Positions 18,663 to 27,453 of a stretch of DNA of 64,000 bases are shown one piece after another; the first letter of the stretch is position 1; each line of letters starts with the position of its first letter. The notes beneath the pieces were generated by a model. It searched no databases, was not told the DNA's origin, and worked only from the letters and a program-made list of their open reading frames with translations. Position numbers and translations under genes: made by a program. Source of the stretch: JBCAXA01 sp038534295 (GTDB lineage Bacteria > Pseudomonadota > Gammaproteobacteria > Steroidobacterales > Woeseiaceae); the NCBI GenBank assembly GCA_038534295.1, contig JBCAXA010000001.1, forward strand, positions 434,001 to 498,000, read 5' to 3'.

Positions 18663-18836
18663 AGTTCTTGCCAATCCGGCCGATACGTCCGTAAGCGGAG
18701 CGGGCCCGAGCGTCCCCATCGAATGGCGCCCGCTACGACGTGGTGGGTTTTTCCTGAGGACCTCCCCCATACCCGTATGCCGCATGGCAAGAATCCACCA
18801 TCGCTTGGGCGCCCCGCACCGCGGGGCGCTTTTTTA
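18663..18836 (+). ncRNA. candidate structured RNA ending in an intrinsic terminator
   Basis: A 9-base arm at 18665-18673 (TTCTTGCCA) is exactly complementary to 18785-18793. Between them are a 7-bp stem (18699-18705 with 18728-18734) holding a smaller CCAT/ATGG hairpin, and a bulged TGG/GGG stem around 18741-18770. A strong terminator follows. The unit starts directly after the upstream stop codon, so it may be an independent small RNA or a structured 3' UTR. I do not recognise a family. Confidence 0.4.
18809..18836 (+). terminator. intrinsic terminator
   Basis: A perfect 9-bp GC stem (GCGCCCCGC / GCGGGGCGC) with a 3-base loop is followed by six T residues. It closes the transcript of the methyltransferase-like gene and the RNA candidate. 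Confidence 0.9.
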
Positions 18837-18951
18837 TGCGCGCCAAACGCATTGACCTGCCCAGCACTCGGCCCTAGACTCAATTTAGACAAATGCTTGA
18901 CGGCCTACGTGCCGCCGTTACGAGTGACACCGTTTCAATAGGGGGGAACGC

Positions 18952-19518
18952 GTGAAAATCGTCACGTCGTTGGTAGCAGCGCTGCTCTTGGCTTTGGCAT
19001 CGCCAATCTCGAGCGCCCAAGAAGACGCAGGCCCGCACGCGGCGGGCCGTGGTGCGGACACCGAGGGTCGGCTGGTCGCCGGCCCTGACCCTGCCAGCAC
19101 CGAGCAGCTCGAGGACGCGTTGACCAAGGTAGGCGCGGCCATAGCGCCACTGACGCTGGCAGAGCTAGCCGCGCCGGCGGCCGACGATGCCATGGCCGTC
19201 AGCGGCGGTGGCGTGGTTATGCCGATGCAGTCCGTGCAGCGCGACGACGGCGTAACTTTGACGATCATGTCGGCCCAGCGCAGCGCCGACCAACCACCGA
19301 CCAATGTCGGCATATGGCACGGCAGTGGCGGTGGCGGTCTCGGTGCGATCCTGGGTGGCAGCGTGGGCAAACTCGCCTTGCGTTTACACGACCCTGACGA
19401 GGACGCAGCTCCGTTTGGTTTTCGACGCGTGCGATTGTTCGCTGCCGGCGAAGAGACGGAGTACGAGTTCGCCGACGGCGAGTGGGTCGTGCGGCGCTAC
19501 GAAGACGCCGAACGGTGA
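18952..19518 (+). CDS. secreted protein of unknown function
   Basis: This 188-residue protein has a clear signal peptide ending in ISSAQ near residue 22. The rest is low-complexity at first (Ala, Asp, Gly), then a glycine-rich HGSGGGGLGAILGG stretch, then a C-terminal region rich in charged and aromatic residues. The start is GTG, with a GGGGGGAA ribosome site just upstream. The next gene begins on its stop codon (GTGA). I recognise no family. Confidence 0.6.
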   Translation: MKIVTSLVAALLLALASPISSAQEDAGPHAAGRGADTEGRLVAGPDPASTEQLEDALTKVGAAIAPLTLAELAAPAADDAMAVSGGGVVMPMQSVQRDDGVTLTIMSAQRSADQPPTNVGIWHGSGGGGLGAILGGSVGKLALRLHDPDEDAAPFGFRRVRLFAAGEETEYEFADGEWVVRRYEDAER

Positions 19519-20489
19519 ACCGGGCCGCGCTGCGCGGTCTGCTCTTGGCGATCGCTGCGGGCTTGCTAGCAGTCGCTTGCGCCGGCGCGGGCTCGATGAC
19601 CGGCGCGGCATCGCGTAATGACGTCGAACGCATCGACGCGCTCGTGCGCAAGGGCTTCGACGTCAACAAGCCCGAGCCTGGCGGTGCGTTGCCGCTCGAA
19701 TACGCGACCCGCGCCAATCACGTCGCAGCGACGGAACGGCTGCTGTACCACGGCGCCGATGTCGACATTCGCAACAAAGAAGGCCGCACGTCGCTGTTTC
19801 ACATAGCGCGCAACGGCCGACCGATTGCGATGGCGCGCGTTCTGCTGGACTACAACGCCGACGCGAATCTCGCCGACCACTTCGGCATGACGCCGCTCCT
19901 GATCGCCGCGATGCGTGGCAACGAGGACGTCGTCGATCTGTTGTTGGCCCACGGTGTCGATCTCGAGCATCGCAACAGCCTTGGCGAGAATGCGCTCGAT
20001 CTTGCGCTGCAACGCGATCGCCAAGGAATTGCGGCGAAACTCTCGCAACATGGACTGACGGCGACGAGTTTCCCACCGTTGAACAAGCCGGACGACGCGC
20101 CGCATCTGCCGGTCGTAGGCTGCGGCTCGGTGGTTGATTCCGCCGTGCTCGGCGCCCGATTTTGGTGTGGCGTGCCCTACGCAGAGTTTGGCCGCGAGAC
20201 CGGCATTTTATTCGGTATCGAACGGTACAAAGGCATGCGTACCGAATCGATCCGGGTTGTGGACGGCACGACGACGATCAACGAACCCCGTTGCCCCGAA
20301 TTGAACGACCCATACTCCTGGGGACCCGGTCCCTGGCTCAGCCATCGTCAATCGGTGTTGCGTCGCGGCACACGCGTCGCGACGGTAACGTTTCTGTTCG
20401 ACGGCCAGCGCCGTCTGCTCGGGCTTAGGTGCGAGAACACGCCGACCGGCGTCGTCATTGCAGAAGGCTACAGCGACATCGTGTACTGA
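19515..20489 (+). CDS. ankyrin-repeat lipoprotein
   Basis: This 324-residue protein has a lipoprotein signal (LLAVAC around residue 22) and about four ankyrin repeats at residues 33-165, for example GGALPLEYATRANHVAATER and the GMTPLLIAAMRGNEDVVDL unit. The C-terminal half (about 185-324) has no repeats and includes cysteine pairs (VGCGSV, RFWCGV, LRCENT) that could form disulfides in the periplasm. The start is GTG, overlapping the previous stop, so it is translationally coupled with the unknown secreted protein. Ankyrin units bind proteins; the partner is unknown. Confidence 0.75.
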   Translation: MNRAALRGLLLAIAAGLLAVACAGAGSMTGAASRNDVERIDALVRKGFDVNKPEPGGALPLEYATRANHVAATERLLYHGADVDIRNKEGRTSLFHIARNGRPIAMARVLLDYNADANLADHFGMTPLLIAAMRGNEDVVDLLLAHGVDLEHRNSLGENALDLALQRDRQGIAAKLSQHGLTATSFPPLNKPDDAPHLPVVGCGSVVDSAVLGARFWCGVPYAEFGRETGILFGIERYKGMRTESIRVVDGTTTINEPRCPELNDPYSWGPGPWLSHRQSVLRRGTRVATVTFLFDGQRRLLGLRCENTPTGVVIAEGYSDIVY

Positions 20490-20613
20490 GCTCGCAGCGC
20501 CGGCGAGTCGCCATCCGTAGCGGCCGCAGTTTCGGTGGTCAATGCGTATCGACTGAGCTCGTACTCATCAACGACCCTTTACGACCTGAGCAATCGCACG
20601 CGCAGGGGTCGCA

Positions 20614-21201
20614 ATGACGAAACATGGGGTATGGCTTGTAGGCATATTGGCAGCCTGCACGAGCACGACATCGACGCTCGACGAATACGAGCAGGTCGAG
20701 TCCTCCACCGAGTTGACGGCACCGGCGGCAAACGTTGACGAGGCCGCGGTCAAGCACGGCCGCTACCTCGTTGAGCTGCTCGGCTGTGCCAGCTGTCACA
20801 CGGACGGTGCATTGGTCGGCGCCCCGGATCAGAGCCGCTGGCTGGCCGGCTCGAGCATCGGTATCGCCTATACCAACCCGTTAGACGATCCGCGACCCGG
20901 TGTCGTTTTCCCCAAGAATTTGACGCCCGACACTGAGACGGGCATCGGCAGTTGGCGCGACGTTGAGATCAAGGCAGCGATCGTGCACGGCCGCAATCGC
21001 GTCGGCGAACGCAACATCGGTGTCATGCCTTGGCGCAGCTTTGCCCGCCTGTCCGGGTCCGACCTCGATGCAATTACGCAATACCTGCGAAGCCTCGAAC
21101 CGGTTCGGCACGACGTACCGAGTAACGTATTGCCCGGCGAGCGCTCGCCCGCCCCGTTTGTGCACTTTGGCGTTTACCAGAGTCGCGATATCACCGAGTA
21201 A
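20614..21201 (+). CDS. lipid-anchored monohaem cytochrome c
   Basis: This 195-residue protein has a short N-terminal hydrophobic segment ending in LAAC, consistent with a lipoprotein anchor. A cytochrome c domain follows with CASCH and a likely methionine ligand in the IGVMPWRSFA stretch. The FPKNLTPDTETGIGSW segment is typical of the c-type cytochromes that serve periplasmic dehydrogenases. It may pass electrons from a periplasmic enzyme to the respiratory chain. No dehydrogenase is adjacent; the next gene is a flavodoxin-fold quinone reductase. Confidence 0.75.
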   Translation: MTKHGVWLVGILAACTSTTSTLDEYEQVESSTELTAPAANVDEAAVKHGRYLVELLGCASCHTDGALVGAPDQSRWLAGSSIGIAYTNPLDDPRPGVVFPKNLTPDTETGIGSWRDVEIKAAIVHGRNRVGERNIGVMPWRSFARLSGSDLDAITQYLRSLEPVRHDVPSNVLPGERSPAPFVHFGVYQSRDITE

Positions 21202-21209
21202 GTCGCATC

Positions 21210-21794
21210 GTGACCAAGATTGCGTTGCTGCAGGGGCACCCCGACCCCGCCGGCGGACACCTTTGTCACGCGCTTGCCGAGAGTTATTTGGACGGTGCTT
21301 GGCACGCCGGCCACGAAATCGCGAACATTGACGTCGCTGCGCTCGAGTTTCCGCTGCTGCGTACGCAGGCGGATTGGCATCGAGGTCAAGGTGCGACGCC
21401 GCCGGGCCTTTTGACGGCTCAGCAGCAGTGTGTCGACGCGCAGCACATCGTGATCGTGTTCCCGCTCTGGCTTGGCACCTTACCGGCGTTGCTGAAAGGT
21501 TTTTTTGAGCAAGCCTTTCGACCCGGAGTAGCGCTGTCGTACGGCGAATCGCTGCCGGCGCCTTTGTTCAAGGGTAAGAGCGCCCGCATCGTCGTAACCA
21601 TGGGCATGCCATCGATCGCCCACCGCCTTTACTACCGCGCACATGGCGTCAAGAACCTCGAGCGCAGCATCCTTCGCTTCGCTGGCGTTAAGCCCGTTCG
21701 CACGTCTCTGTTCGGCATGGTTGAACAGCGCCCTGATACAAGGCGACAAGCCTGGCTGACCACGATGCGCCGTTTGGGGCAACGCGCGGTTTGA
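21210..21794 (+). CDS. flavodoxin-fold NAD(P)H:quinone oxidoreductase
   Basis: This 194-residue protein has the NQO1/KefF/MdaB pattern. The first strand and phosphate loop are KIALLQGHPDPAGGHLCHAL, and VFPLWLGTLPALLKGFFEQ is the FMN-site and dimer motif. Members reduce quinones or nitro compounds with two electrons. The start is GTG, 8 bases after the cytochrome gene. Cytoplasmic. Confidence 0.8.
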   Translation: MTKIALLQGHPDPAGGHLCHALAESYLDGAWHAGHEIANIDVAALEFPLLRTQADWHRGQGATPPGLLTAQQQCVDAQHIVIVFPLWLGTLPALLKGFFEQAFRPGVALSYGESLPAPLFKGKSARIVVTMGMPSIAHRLYYRAHGVKNLERSILRFAGVKPVRTSLFGMVEQRPDTRRQAWLTTMRRLGQRAV

Positions 21795-21814
21795 CGTAGC
21801 AGCGCGACGCGCGG

Positions 21815-22669
21815 TCAGTGCATCCGTGTGGCGCGGCCCGCGAGCGTTTTCAGCCCCTCCGCCAACAGCCAGACAAACACCAGCGGGAACACGACCGTCT
21901 GCAGCACGAAAATCACAATCAAGTTGATGATGTGCTCGCTCGCGTTTGACAGCGCGTCGCGAAAACGCTGCATGCGATCGGCCACATTGACCGTAGCGAA
22001 GGTTTCGTCGAACGCCGCCCCGATCCGACCGAGCAGCGTCGTATCTTGCGGCTCCTCCGCGGCGTCATCCTGATCGTTCATCGCCTCGATCTCTTCGCTG
22101 GTTGCTTTTAGCGCCGCAACTGCAGCCTCTTGCTCCTGGGCGAGAAACGCATCGAACACGATATTGGAGCCGACGATCAAAACCGGCACGACGAAACGCA
22201 GAAAGGTAAACACCAGGAACAGCCGGGTGAGCCAATGCAGCCCGAGTGCATGCGACTGCCGAGGCCACCAGATGGCGATCAACAGCGCCAAGCCAGCGAG
22301 ACCGAAGCCAATGTTGGCGAAATCCGAGCGAAATATGGGCAGCAGAAAATTCTGCAACCCAAGCGATGACGCGGCGATCAGCATGACGCCGCTGAACCGT
22401 TCCACCAGATCGTTGACCGGATCGAGAATCTGACCGACGCCGAAGTTAACGCCCACGCCGCCCGGCTCGACGGCGACCTCGGTGCCCTGCGCAACCGAGA
22501 TTACTCCATTGAGCGCGCGGGCAACTGCAAAGGTGACGAGGGCGCGCTGAAAGGCATCACCGCCGTAGGCCTCGGCCGCTTTGTCGGCGATGTCACTCCA
22601 TGCCAATGCGACGCTGGATATCGCGAACAGCGTCCAAAGCACACGCCGTGACGTGGTCATCTCCGCCAT
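21815..22669 (-). CDS. multi-pass membrane protein of unknown function
   Basis: This 284-residue protein has five or so hydrophobic segments and a central acidic stretch (NDQDDAAEEPQD, about residues 197-208). A region before it is rich in Ala and Glu and likely helical (LAQEQEAAVAALKAT), and the C-terminal helix is amphipathic. On the minus strand GGAGGAG lies 7 bases before the ATG at 22669; a GTG one codon earlier is too close. I recognise no family. Confidence 0.6.
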   Translation of the reverse strand: MAEMTTSRRVLWTLFAISSVALAWSDIADKAAEAYGGDAFQRALVTFAVARALNGVISVAQGTEVAVEPGGVGVNFGVGQILDPVNDLVERFSGVMLIAASSLGLQNFLLPIFRSDFANIGFGLAGLALLIAIWWPRQSHALGLHWLTRLFLVFTFLRFVVPVLIVGSNIVFDAFLAQEQEAAVAALKATSEEIEAMNDQDDAAEEPQDTTLLGRIGAAFDETFATVNVADRMQRFRDALSNASEHIINLIVIFVLQTVVFPLVFVWLLAEGLKTLAGRATRMH

Positions 22670-22707
22670 CACGAAGCTCCTCCGTGCTGCGCCCGGCAGC
22701 GGAGACC

Positions 22708-23256
22708 TCAGTTTAGCTTACTGTCGCGCCAGTAACGGGTACCTTTCAGGGTCGCCTGCAGCGCGAGACCGCTCTCGGTTAGCTGATAAACGGTGACATC
22801 GTCGGCGATGGCCTCCGCGCCGACGGCTTTGCCTTTATCGCTTGCTTTCGCCGCGGCGTCGGCTTGGGCACCGAAAGACCAGCCGTTCTCGACGAAATCG
22901 ACCATCGTCTCGCGGTCGTGAAAAACGAAGACGACGCGGTAGTCCTTGATACCTGCCCCTAAACCAAGACCGACTTCGCCCATGCGCATGTAGGTATCGA
23001 CGCCGTTCGCGTTGTCCCGCACGACGCCATAACCACCGCCGACGCTGGCCAGAATGACGTTTACGTTGGCATTGGAGAAAACTGCATAGCCCGGCGCCGC
23101 GGCGATTTCATCGCGCGCACTCGCCTTCTCGACATACAGATCCGCGAGTACCTGACTACGCATATCCGTCGTCGCGAGGCGCTGCTCGGCGGCCGTCTGA
23201 CCGGGCGAAGCGCAACCGGCCGCGATACCGATCAGCATTAATACGACCCAACGCAT
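22708..23256 (-). CDS. YSC84-like (SYLF domain) lipoprotein
   Basis: This 182-residue lipoprotein has the lipobox IAAGC near residue 15. The SYLF/YSC84 domain follows: PGYAVFSNANVNVILASVGGGYGVV, then MRMGEVGLGLGAGIKDYRVVFVF, then a C-terminal strand. SYLF domains bind lipids or membranes; in bacteria the proteins are secreted and of unknown role. The ATG at 23256 is preceded on its strand by GGAGA. It diverges from the metallo-beta-lactamase lipoprotein gene over 56 bp. Confidence 0.85.
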   Translation of the reverse strand: MRWVVLMLIGIAAGCASPGQTAAEQRLATTDMRSQVLADLYVEKASARDEIAAAPGYAVFSNANVNVILASVGGGYGVVRDNANGVDTYMRMGEVGLGLGAGIKDYRVVFVFHDRETMVDFVENGWSFGAQADAAAKASDKGKAVGAEAIADDVTVYQLTESGLALQATLKGTRYWRDSKLN

Positions 23257-23312
23257 GAGACTTCTCCATGAACGAGATGCTGTGACCCTAAACCATAGGC
23301 TACACTGCCACT

Positions 23313-24326
23313 GTGATTCAGTCGTGGCTGGCAGATTTTCGGCGTATTGCGCGACTTGCAGCGTCGGGCCTATGCGGTGCCGCTCTGGTGTTTGCTGGCT
23401 GCGCGTCACCAACGGCGCCAACTCAAGATCGCGATATCGCCGAACGCGGCAGCGAGACAGCGGCCTGGTGGGATGCTCAGCCGCGCGCTGGCTGGCAGGC
23501 GTTCGTCGCCTTGCCGGACACCGGCGAGTGGTTCGAGGTGTATCGCGTTCGCCCGCACGTTTTCGCGCTGTACGAGCCTGGCCAATTCGAAGAGGTCATC
23601 TCGTACCTCATTGTCGGCGACGAACGCGCCGTGTTGCTCGACACCGGTCTTGGCATTGGCGATATCGCAACGCTGGCCGCAGCGATCACCAACCGGCCGA
23701 TCACCGTCGTCAACTCCCACGCCCACTACGACCACATTGGTGGCAATCATGCGTTCGCCGACATCCGCGGCCGCGCGACGACGTTTTCCCGGGCACGATC
23801 GGCCGGCGCCGACAACGCCACCGTGCGCGACTACCTGCGCGGCGACTGGCTGGCAAGACCCTTGCCGGACGGCATGTCGGTCGATGCCTATCGAATCCTG
23901 TCGTATGCCGCGCCGGCGACTCTCACCGACGGCGAGCGCATCGATCTTGGCGGCGTCGAACTCGAGGTCCTTCTGACGCCCGGCCACACGGACGATTCCT
24001 TGTGCTTGCTCGATCGCGCCAACGGCCTCTTGTTTACGGGCGACACGTTTTACCCGGCGCCGCTGTACACGCATCTCGACGGCGGCGATCTCGACGCCTA
24101 CCAACGCAGCGCCGAACGGCTGGCCGAACTCGCGCGCGACGTTGAGCTGATCTTGCCAGGCCACAATGAACCGGTTGCCGACCCCGCGGTGCTGTTGCGG
24201 GTCGCCGAAGCGTTTCGCGCTATCCGTCGTGGCGCACGTCCGGACGCAACTCCGGACGGACTGAACGAATATCGTTTTGACGGGTTTTCCATTCTGGTAG
24301 CGCCGGCGGATTTGACCGAAGAATGA
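23313..24326 (+). CDS. metallo-beta-lactamase-fold lipoprotein
   Basis: This 337-residue protein has a lipobox (LVFAGC, about residue 30) and an MBL fold. The metal-binding SHAHYDH motif is near residue 139, TPGHTDDS is the next ligand, and FTGDTFY and LPGHNEPV supply the remaining ones. The enzyme should be a periplasmic hydrolase, for example of an ester or lactam; sequence does not fix the substrate. The start is GTG. Its stop overlaps the plsB start (ATGA). Confidence 0.85.
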   Translation: MIQSWLADFRRIARLAASGLCGAALVFAGCASPTAPTQDRDIAERGSETAAWWDAQPRAGWQAFVALPDTGEWFEVYRVRPHVFALYEPGQFEEVISYLIVGDERAVLLDTGLGIGDIATLAAAITNRPITVVNSHAHYDHIGGNHAFADIRGRATTFSRARSAGADNATVRDYLRGDWLARPLPDGMSVDAYRILSYAAPATLTDGERIDLGGVELEVLLTPGHTDDSLCLLDRANGLLFTGDTFYPAPLYTHLDGGDLDAYQRSAERLAELARDVELILPGHNEPVADPAVLLRVAEAFRAIRRGARPDATPDGLNEYRFDGFSILVAPADLTEE

Positions 24327-26659
24327 GCAGCGAGACGCGCTCGCCATGGATTGGCGCGCCGGCGGGCGCCGATATCCTGTTCCTGCTGGATACAGATGCC
24401 GACCTCGACCGTGATTTGCTCCGTCGCTGGGTCGAGGAATCCGCCCCAACCGACGCACCGGCACATACATTGTGCGCGGCGAATGCCGCAGCGGTCGCCG
24501 GGTTTCTCGCCGGTGTACGCGATACGGACTCCGTCTGGCTGCAGCCGTTACGCATTGCGTGGTTACCGGCCCGCCGACAGCGCGAACGCGGCATGATGGG
24601 CGCCATCTTCGGCTCGCTGGCGATACAACCGACATCTTGGCGCCGCCGCAGCATCGCTCAGCGCCATCCGGAACGCGTGCGACGACTGCTTGGCGACGGT
24701 GCGCTGCTCGGCGACTTAAAGCGCGAACACGCTGAACGGCATGCGGAAACGAGCTTGGTGCCGTTGGCCGACTTCATCGTCCGGCAAGCGGTTGTGGCGC
24801 TGGAACGCTCCGAGCGATTAGCCCGCGGTGCGCGTTACAAAATCGCCAAACTGCTCACCGGCGACATCCTCGGCAACACGAGCTTTCAACGCCAGCTCGC
24901 CGACATAGCGCAGCAGCGCGATGCGGACGTGGCGGAGCTGCGACGCAACGCAACAGGCTACCTACACGAGATGGGCGCGCTGCAGTCACCCATAACGGTC
25001 GACTTCGTCACTGCGCTGTATCGTCAGATCGCCGCAGCCAATCACGACCCGGACATCGATGTCGTTGCGGAGGAAGTTGCCGGGGTTGCCGATCGGCTGG
25101 CGCGCCAGCCGGTGGTCTTTTTGATCAGCCACAAATCGATGCTCGATACGGCCGCCCTATCGTTGGTGCTGTATGACGCGGATTTGCCGCTGCCGCTGAC
25201 CTTTGGTGGCATCAACCTGAAGACGCCCGGGTTTGGCGCACTAGCGAGACGTGCGGGCATCATTTTCTTGAGGCGCTCGTTCCAAGACAACGCGGTCTAC
25301 AAGGCGACCTTTCGCCGCTACATCGACTACCTCATCGAGAAACGCTTTTCACTGCTGTGGGCGCTGGAAGGCACGCGTTCGCGCACCGGCAAGCTGTTGC
25401 CGCCGCGTTTCGGCTTGTTCAACTACGTGGTTGATTCGATTCTGCGCACGAGGCTTTACAACACCGTCTTCGTACCGGTCAGCGTTGCGTACGACCAGAT
25501 CACCGAGGTTGAGGACTACGCCCGCGAACAGCAGGGCCACAGCAAGAAACCAGAAGGCATCGCATGGATGGTGCGCTTCTTTCGCCGCGGCACGCCACAC
25601 GGGCGAATATTTGTGCGCTTCGGTGACGGTCTCGAGTTCGGCGAATTGGCGTCGAGCGCCGAACTGGACGACGGCCTGTCGCTGGATCGCAAGCAGGAAC
25701 TCGTGCAGTCGCTGGCGTTTCAGGTTGCGGTCAACATGAATGCGGCGACGCCGATTACGACGTCAGCGGTCGTGACGCTCATTTTGCTGGCGGGCGGCAC
25801 CCGTGCGCTATCGCTGCGCGACGTCCATGGCTTAATGCGCATCGGTGCCGCGCTGTTGCGGCGACGTAAGATTGAGCTCGTCGGCGCTGAAAATCTAAAG
25901 TCGTCCGATGAGATTGAGCGAACGCTGCGCCAACTCGAAGGCACCGGCATCATCACGGAGCATCGCGACGGCATGGAGCCTTTGTACGCGATCACCGAAG
26001 ACCAGCATCTCAAAGCCGCGTATTACCGCAACACCGCGATCCATCATTTTGTGCTCGACGCGATCGTTGAGCTGAGCCTGCTCGGCGCCGACGGCGAACA
26101 CAAACCGACCGAACGCTTTTTCGGCGAGGCCAACGCGCTTCGCGAAATGTTCAAATTCGAGTTCTACTTTCCGCGGCGCGGCGAATACGAAGACGCGATC
26201 AGGCGCACTGCCGAGGAACGCTTTCCTGGCTGGGAGCAGCAGCTCGCGATCGACTCAGGCGCCGTCACCACGCAGATGAGCAAGACGGCACCGCTGCTCG
26301 CGCATGCGGTGCTGCGAACGTTTGTCGACGCTTATCGCATCGTCGCCGAACACTTGAGCCTCGAAGGCGACCGAGCCGTGACCGATCGCGCGAGCCTTGC
26401 AACGGACTGCCTGCGCTTTGGCCGGCAGCTGCGCCTGACCGGACGCGTGTTCTCGGCCGAGTCCGTGTCGAAAACCCTGTTTGAGACCGCGTTTCGACTC
26501 GCTGACTATCGTGACCTCCTCGGCGGCAGCCGCAGCACCGAGCGCGCCGCGTGGTTCGAAGAGCTTGCGGCGCTCGCCAAACGCTTGGACCGGATTCTCG
26601 GCATGACCCTCGCGCAGGACGACGAGCGACGCAGCGAGCGTCGCCAGCATGGCCAGTGA
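24323..26659 (+). CDS. plsB: glycerol-3-phosphate 1-O-acyltransferase
   Basis: This 778-residue protein is of the PlsB family, the membrane enzyme that acylates sn-glycerol-3-phosphate in the first step of phospholipid synthesis. The catalytic HX4D motif is SHKSMLD and the substrate motif is EGTRSRTGKL. The PVSVAYD segment is also present. The length is near that of E. coli PlsB. The start overlaps the previous stop by four bases. HKSMLD in place of the E. coli-like HRSHMD fits the more divergent, mycobacterial-like branch. Confidence 0.9.
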   Translation: MSSETRSPWIGAPAGADILFLLDTDADLDRDLLRRWVEESAPTDAPAHTLCAANAAAVAGFLAGVRDTDSVWLQPLRIAWLPARRQRERGMMGAIFGSLAIQPTSWRRRSIAQRHPERVRRLLGDGALLGDLKREHAERHAETSLVPLADFIVRQAVVALERSERLARGARYKIAKLLTGDILGNTSFQRQLADIAQQRDADVAELRRNATGYLHEMGALQSPITVDFVTALYRQIAAANHDPDIDVVAEEVAGVADRLARQPVVFLISHKSMLDTAALSLVLYDADLPLPLTFGGINLKTPGFGALARRAGIIFLRRSFQDNAVYKATFRRYIDYLIEKRFSLLWALEGTRSRTGKLLPPRFGLFNYVVDSILRTRLYNTVFVPVSVAYDQITEVEDYAREQQGHSKKPEGIAWMVRFFRRGTPHGRIFVRFGDGLEFGELASSAELDDGLSLDRKQELVQSLAFQVAVNMNAATPITTSAVVTLILLAGGTRALSLRDVHGLMRIGAALLRRRKIELVGAENLKSSDEIERTLRQLEGTGIITEHRDGMEPLYAITEDQHLKAAYYRNTAIHHFVLDAIVELSLLGADGEHKPTERFFGEANALREMFKFEFYFPRRGEYEDAIRRTAEERFPGWEQQLAIDSGAVTTQMSKTAPLLAHAVLRTFVDAYRIVAEHLSLEGDRAVTDRASLATDCLRFGRQLRLTGRVFSAESVSKTLFETAFRLADYRDLLGGSRSTERAAWFEELAALAKRLDRILGMTLAQDDERRSERRQHGQ

Positions 26660-27314
26660 TCCGCCGCCGACCGCCGGCGCCACCACCGACGACGCAGTTA
26701 CCCAACCAACCGTGTTCAGTGCGGCGGTCCTGGTTGCCGTCAATCTGCTCCCGCTTCTGGGCGTTTTCCTCGCTGACTGGGATGTGTTTCAGCTGCTGGC
26801 GCTTTTTTGGGCCGAGAACGTCGTCATCGGCGCACTTGGGATCGTTCGACTGCTGAAAGTCGAACGACGCCTGTCTACGCCGCTGTTCTTCGTCGCCCAC
26901 TTTGGTGGCTTTTGCACCGCTCACGCGGTGCTTTTGGCTAGCCTGTTTGGGCCCGGTCAGCAAGGCCCAGATGTTGTCGGTGCGTTGCAGCTGTTGACGG
27001 CAACGCTCGGCTCGACTGGCGCGTTGCTCAGTCTCGCGGCGTTGGCGACGTCGCACCTGTGGTCGCTCGCCGCCAATTTCATCGGCCAGCGCGAGTACCA
27101 GCGCATCGGCGTGCGTGAGGCGATGCGGCTGCCGTATCAGCGCATCATGATGACCCAGGTCGCGCTGATCGGCGGTGCCGCGCTCATCGCGCGCTTCGAT
27201 GAGCCCCTGCTCGGCCTGGTGCTGCTCGTCGCGATCAAAACCCTATCCGACCTGCGCGCACACTGGCGTGAGCACGCGAGCCTGCGTCGGGGCTCGGCAC
27301 CGCGCGGGCTCTAG
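26649..27314 (+). CDS. DUF6498-like membrane protein
   Basis: This 221-residue membrane protein has about five helices. The LLALFWAENVVIGALGIVRL stretch and the FFVAHFGGFCTAHAVLL segment match what I know of DUF6498 proteins. The start lies 11 bases inside the end of plsB, so it is translationally coupled to it. Function is unknown; the coupling hints at a membrane or lipid role. Confidence 0.65.
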   Translation: MASDPPPTAGATTDDAVTQPTVFSAAVLVAVNLLPLLGVFLADWDVFQLLALFWAENVVIGALGIVRLLKVERRLSTPLFFVAHFGGFCTAHAVLLASLFGPGQQGPDVVGALQLLTATLGSTGALLSLAALATSHLWSLAANFIGQREYQRIGVREAMRLPYQRIMMTQVALIGGAALIARFDEPLLGLVLLVAIKTLSDLRAHWREHASLRRGSAPRGL

Positions 27315-27327
27315 CGGCTGAAACTGC

Positions 27328-27347
27328 ACTGTGATCCAGGTCACAGT
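27328..27347. promoter_or_regulatory. CRP-type palindrome
   Basis: ACTGTGA-N6-TCACAGT is a perfect inverted repeat containing the full E. coli CRP consensus TGTGA-N6-TCACA. It lies about 107 bp before the start codon of the exported protein at 27454. I see no strong -10 box at the class II distance, so the mode of action is open. Confidence 0.6.
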
Positions 27348-27453
27348 CCACAAAGTTTGCACATTTGCCGTCAACGATACGCCTGCAAACGCGTTACCAG
27401 CATCAGAGACACGGCATTGGCGCCGCCAGCGCCACGCAAACAGGAATCGGATC

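Noticed and set aside
18663..18836. 6S or SRP RNA identity for the structured RNA candidate
   Set aside because: The SRP tetraloop core is absent on both strands. A short likeness to the 6S 5' arm (GCGGGCC, GTCCCC) does not extend to the rest, and the neighbours are not the usual ones.
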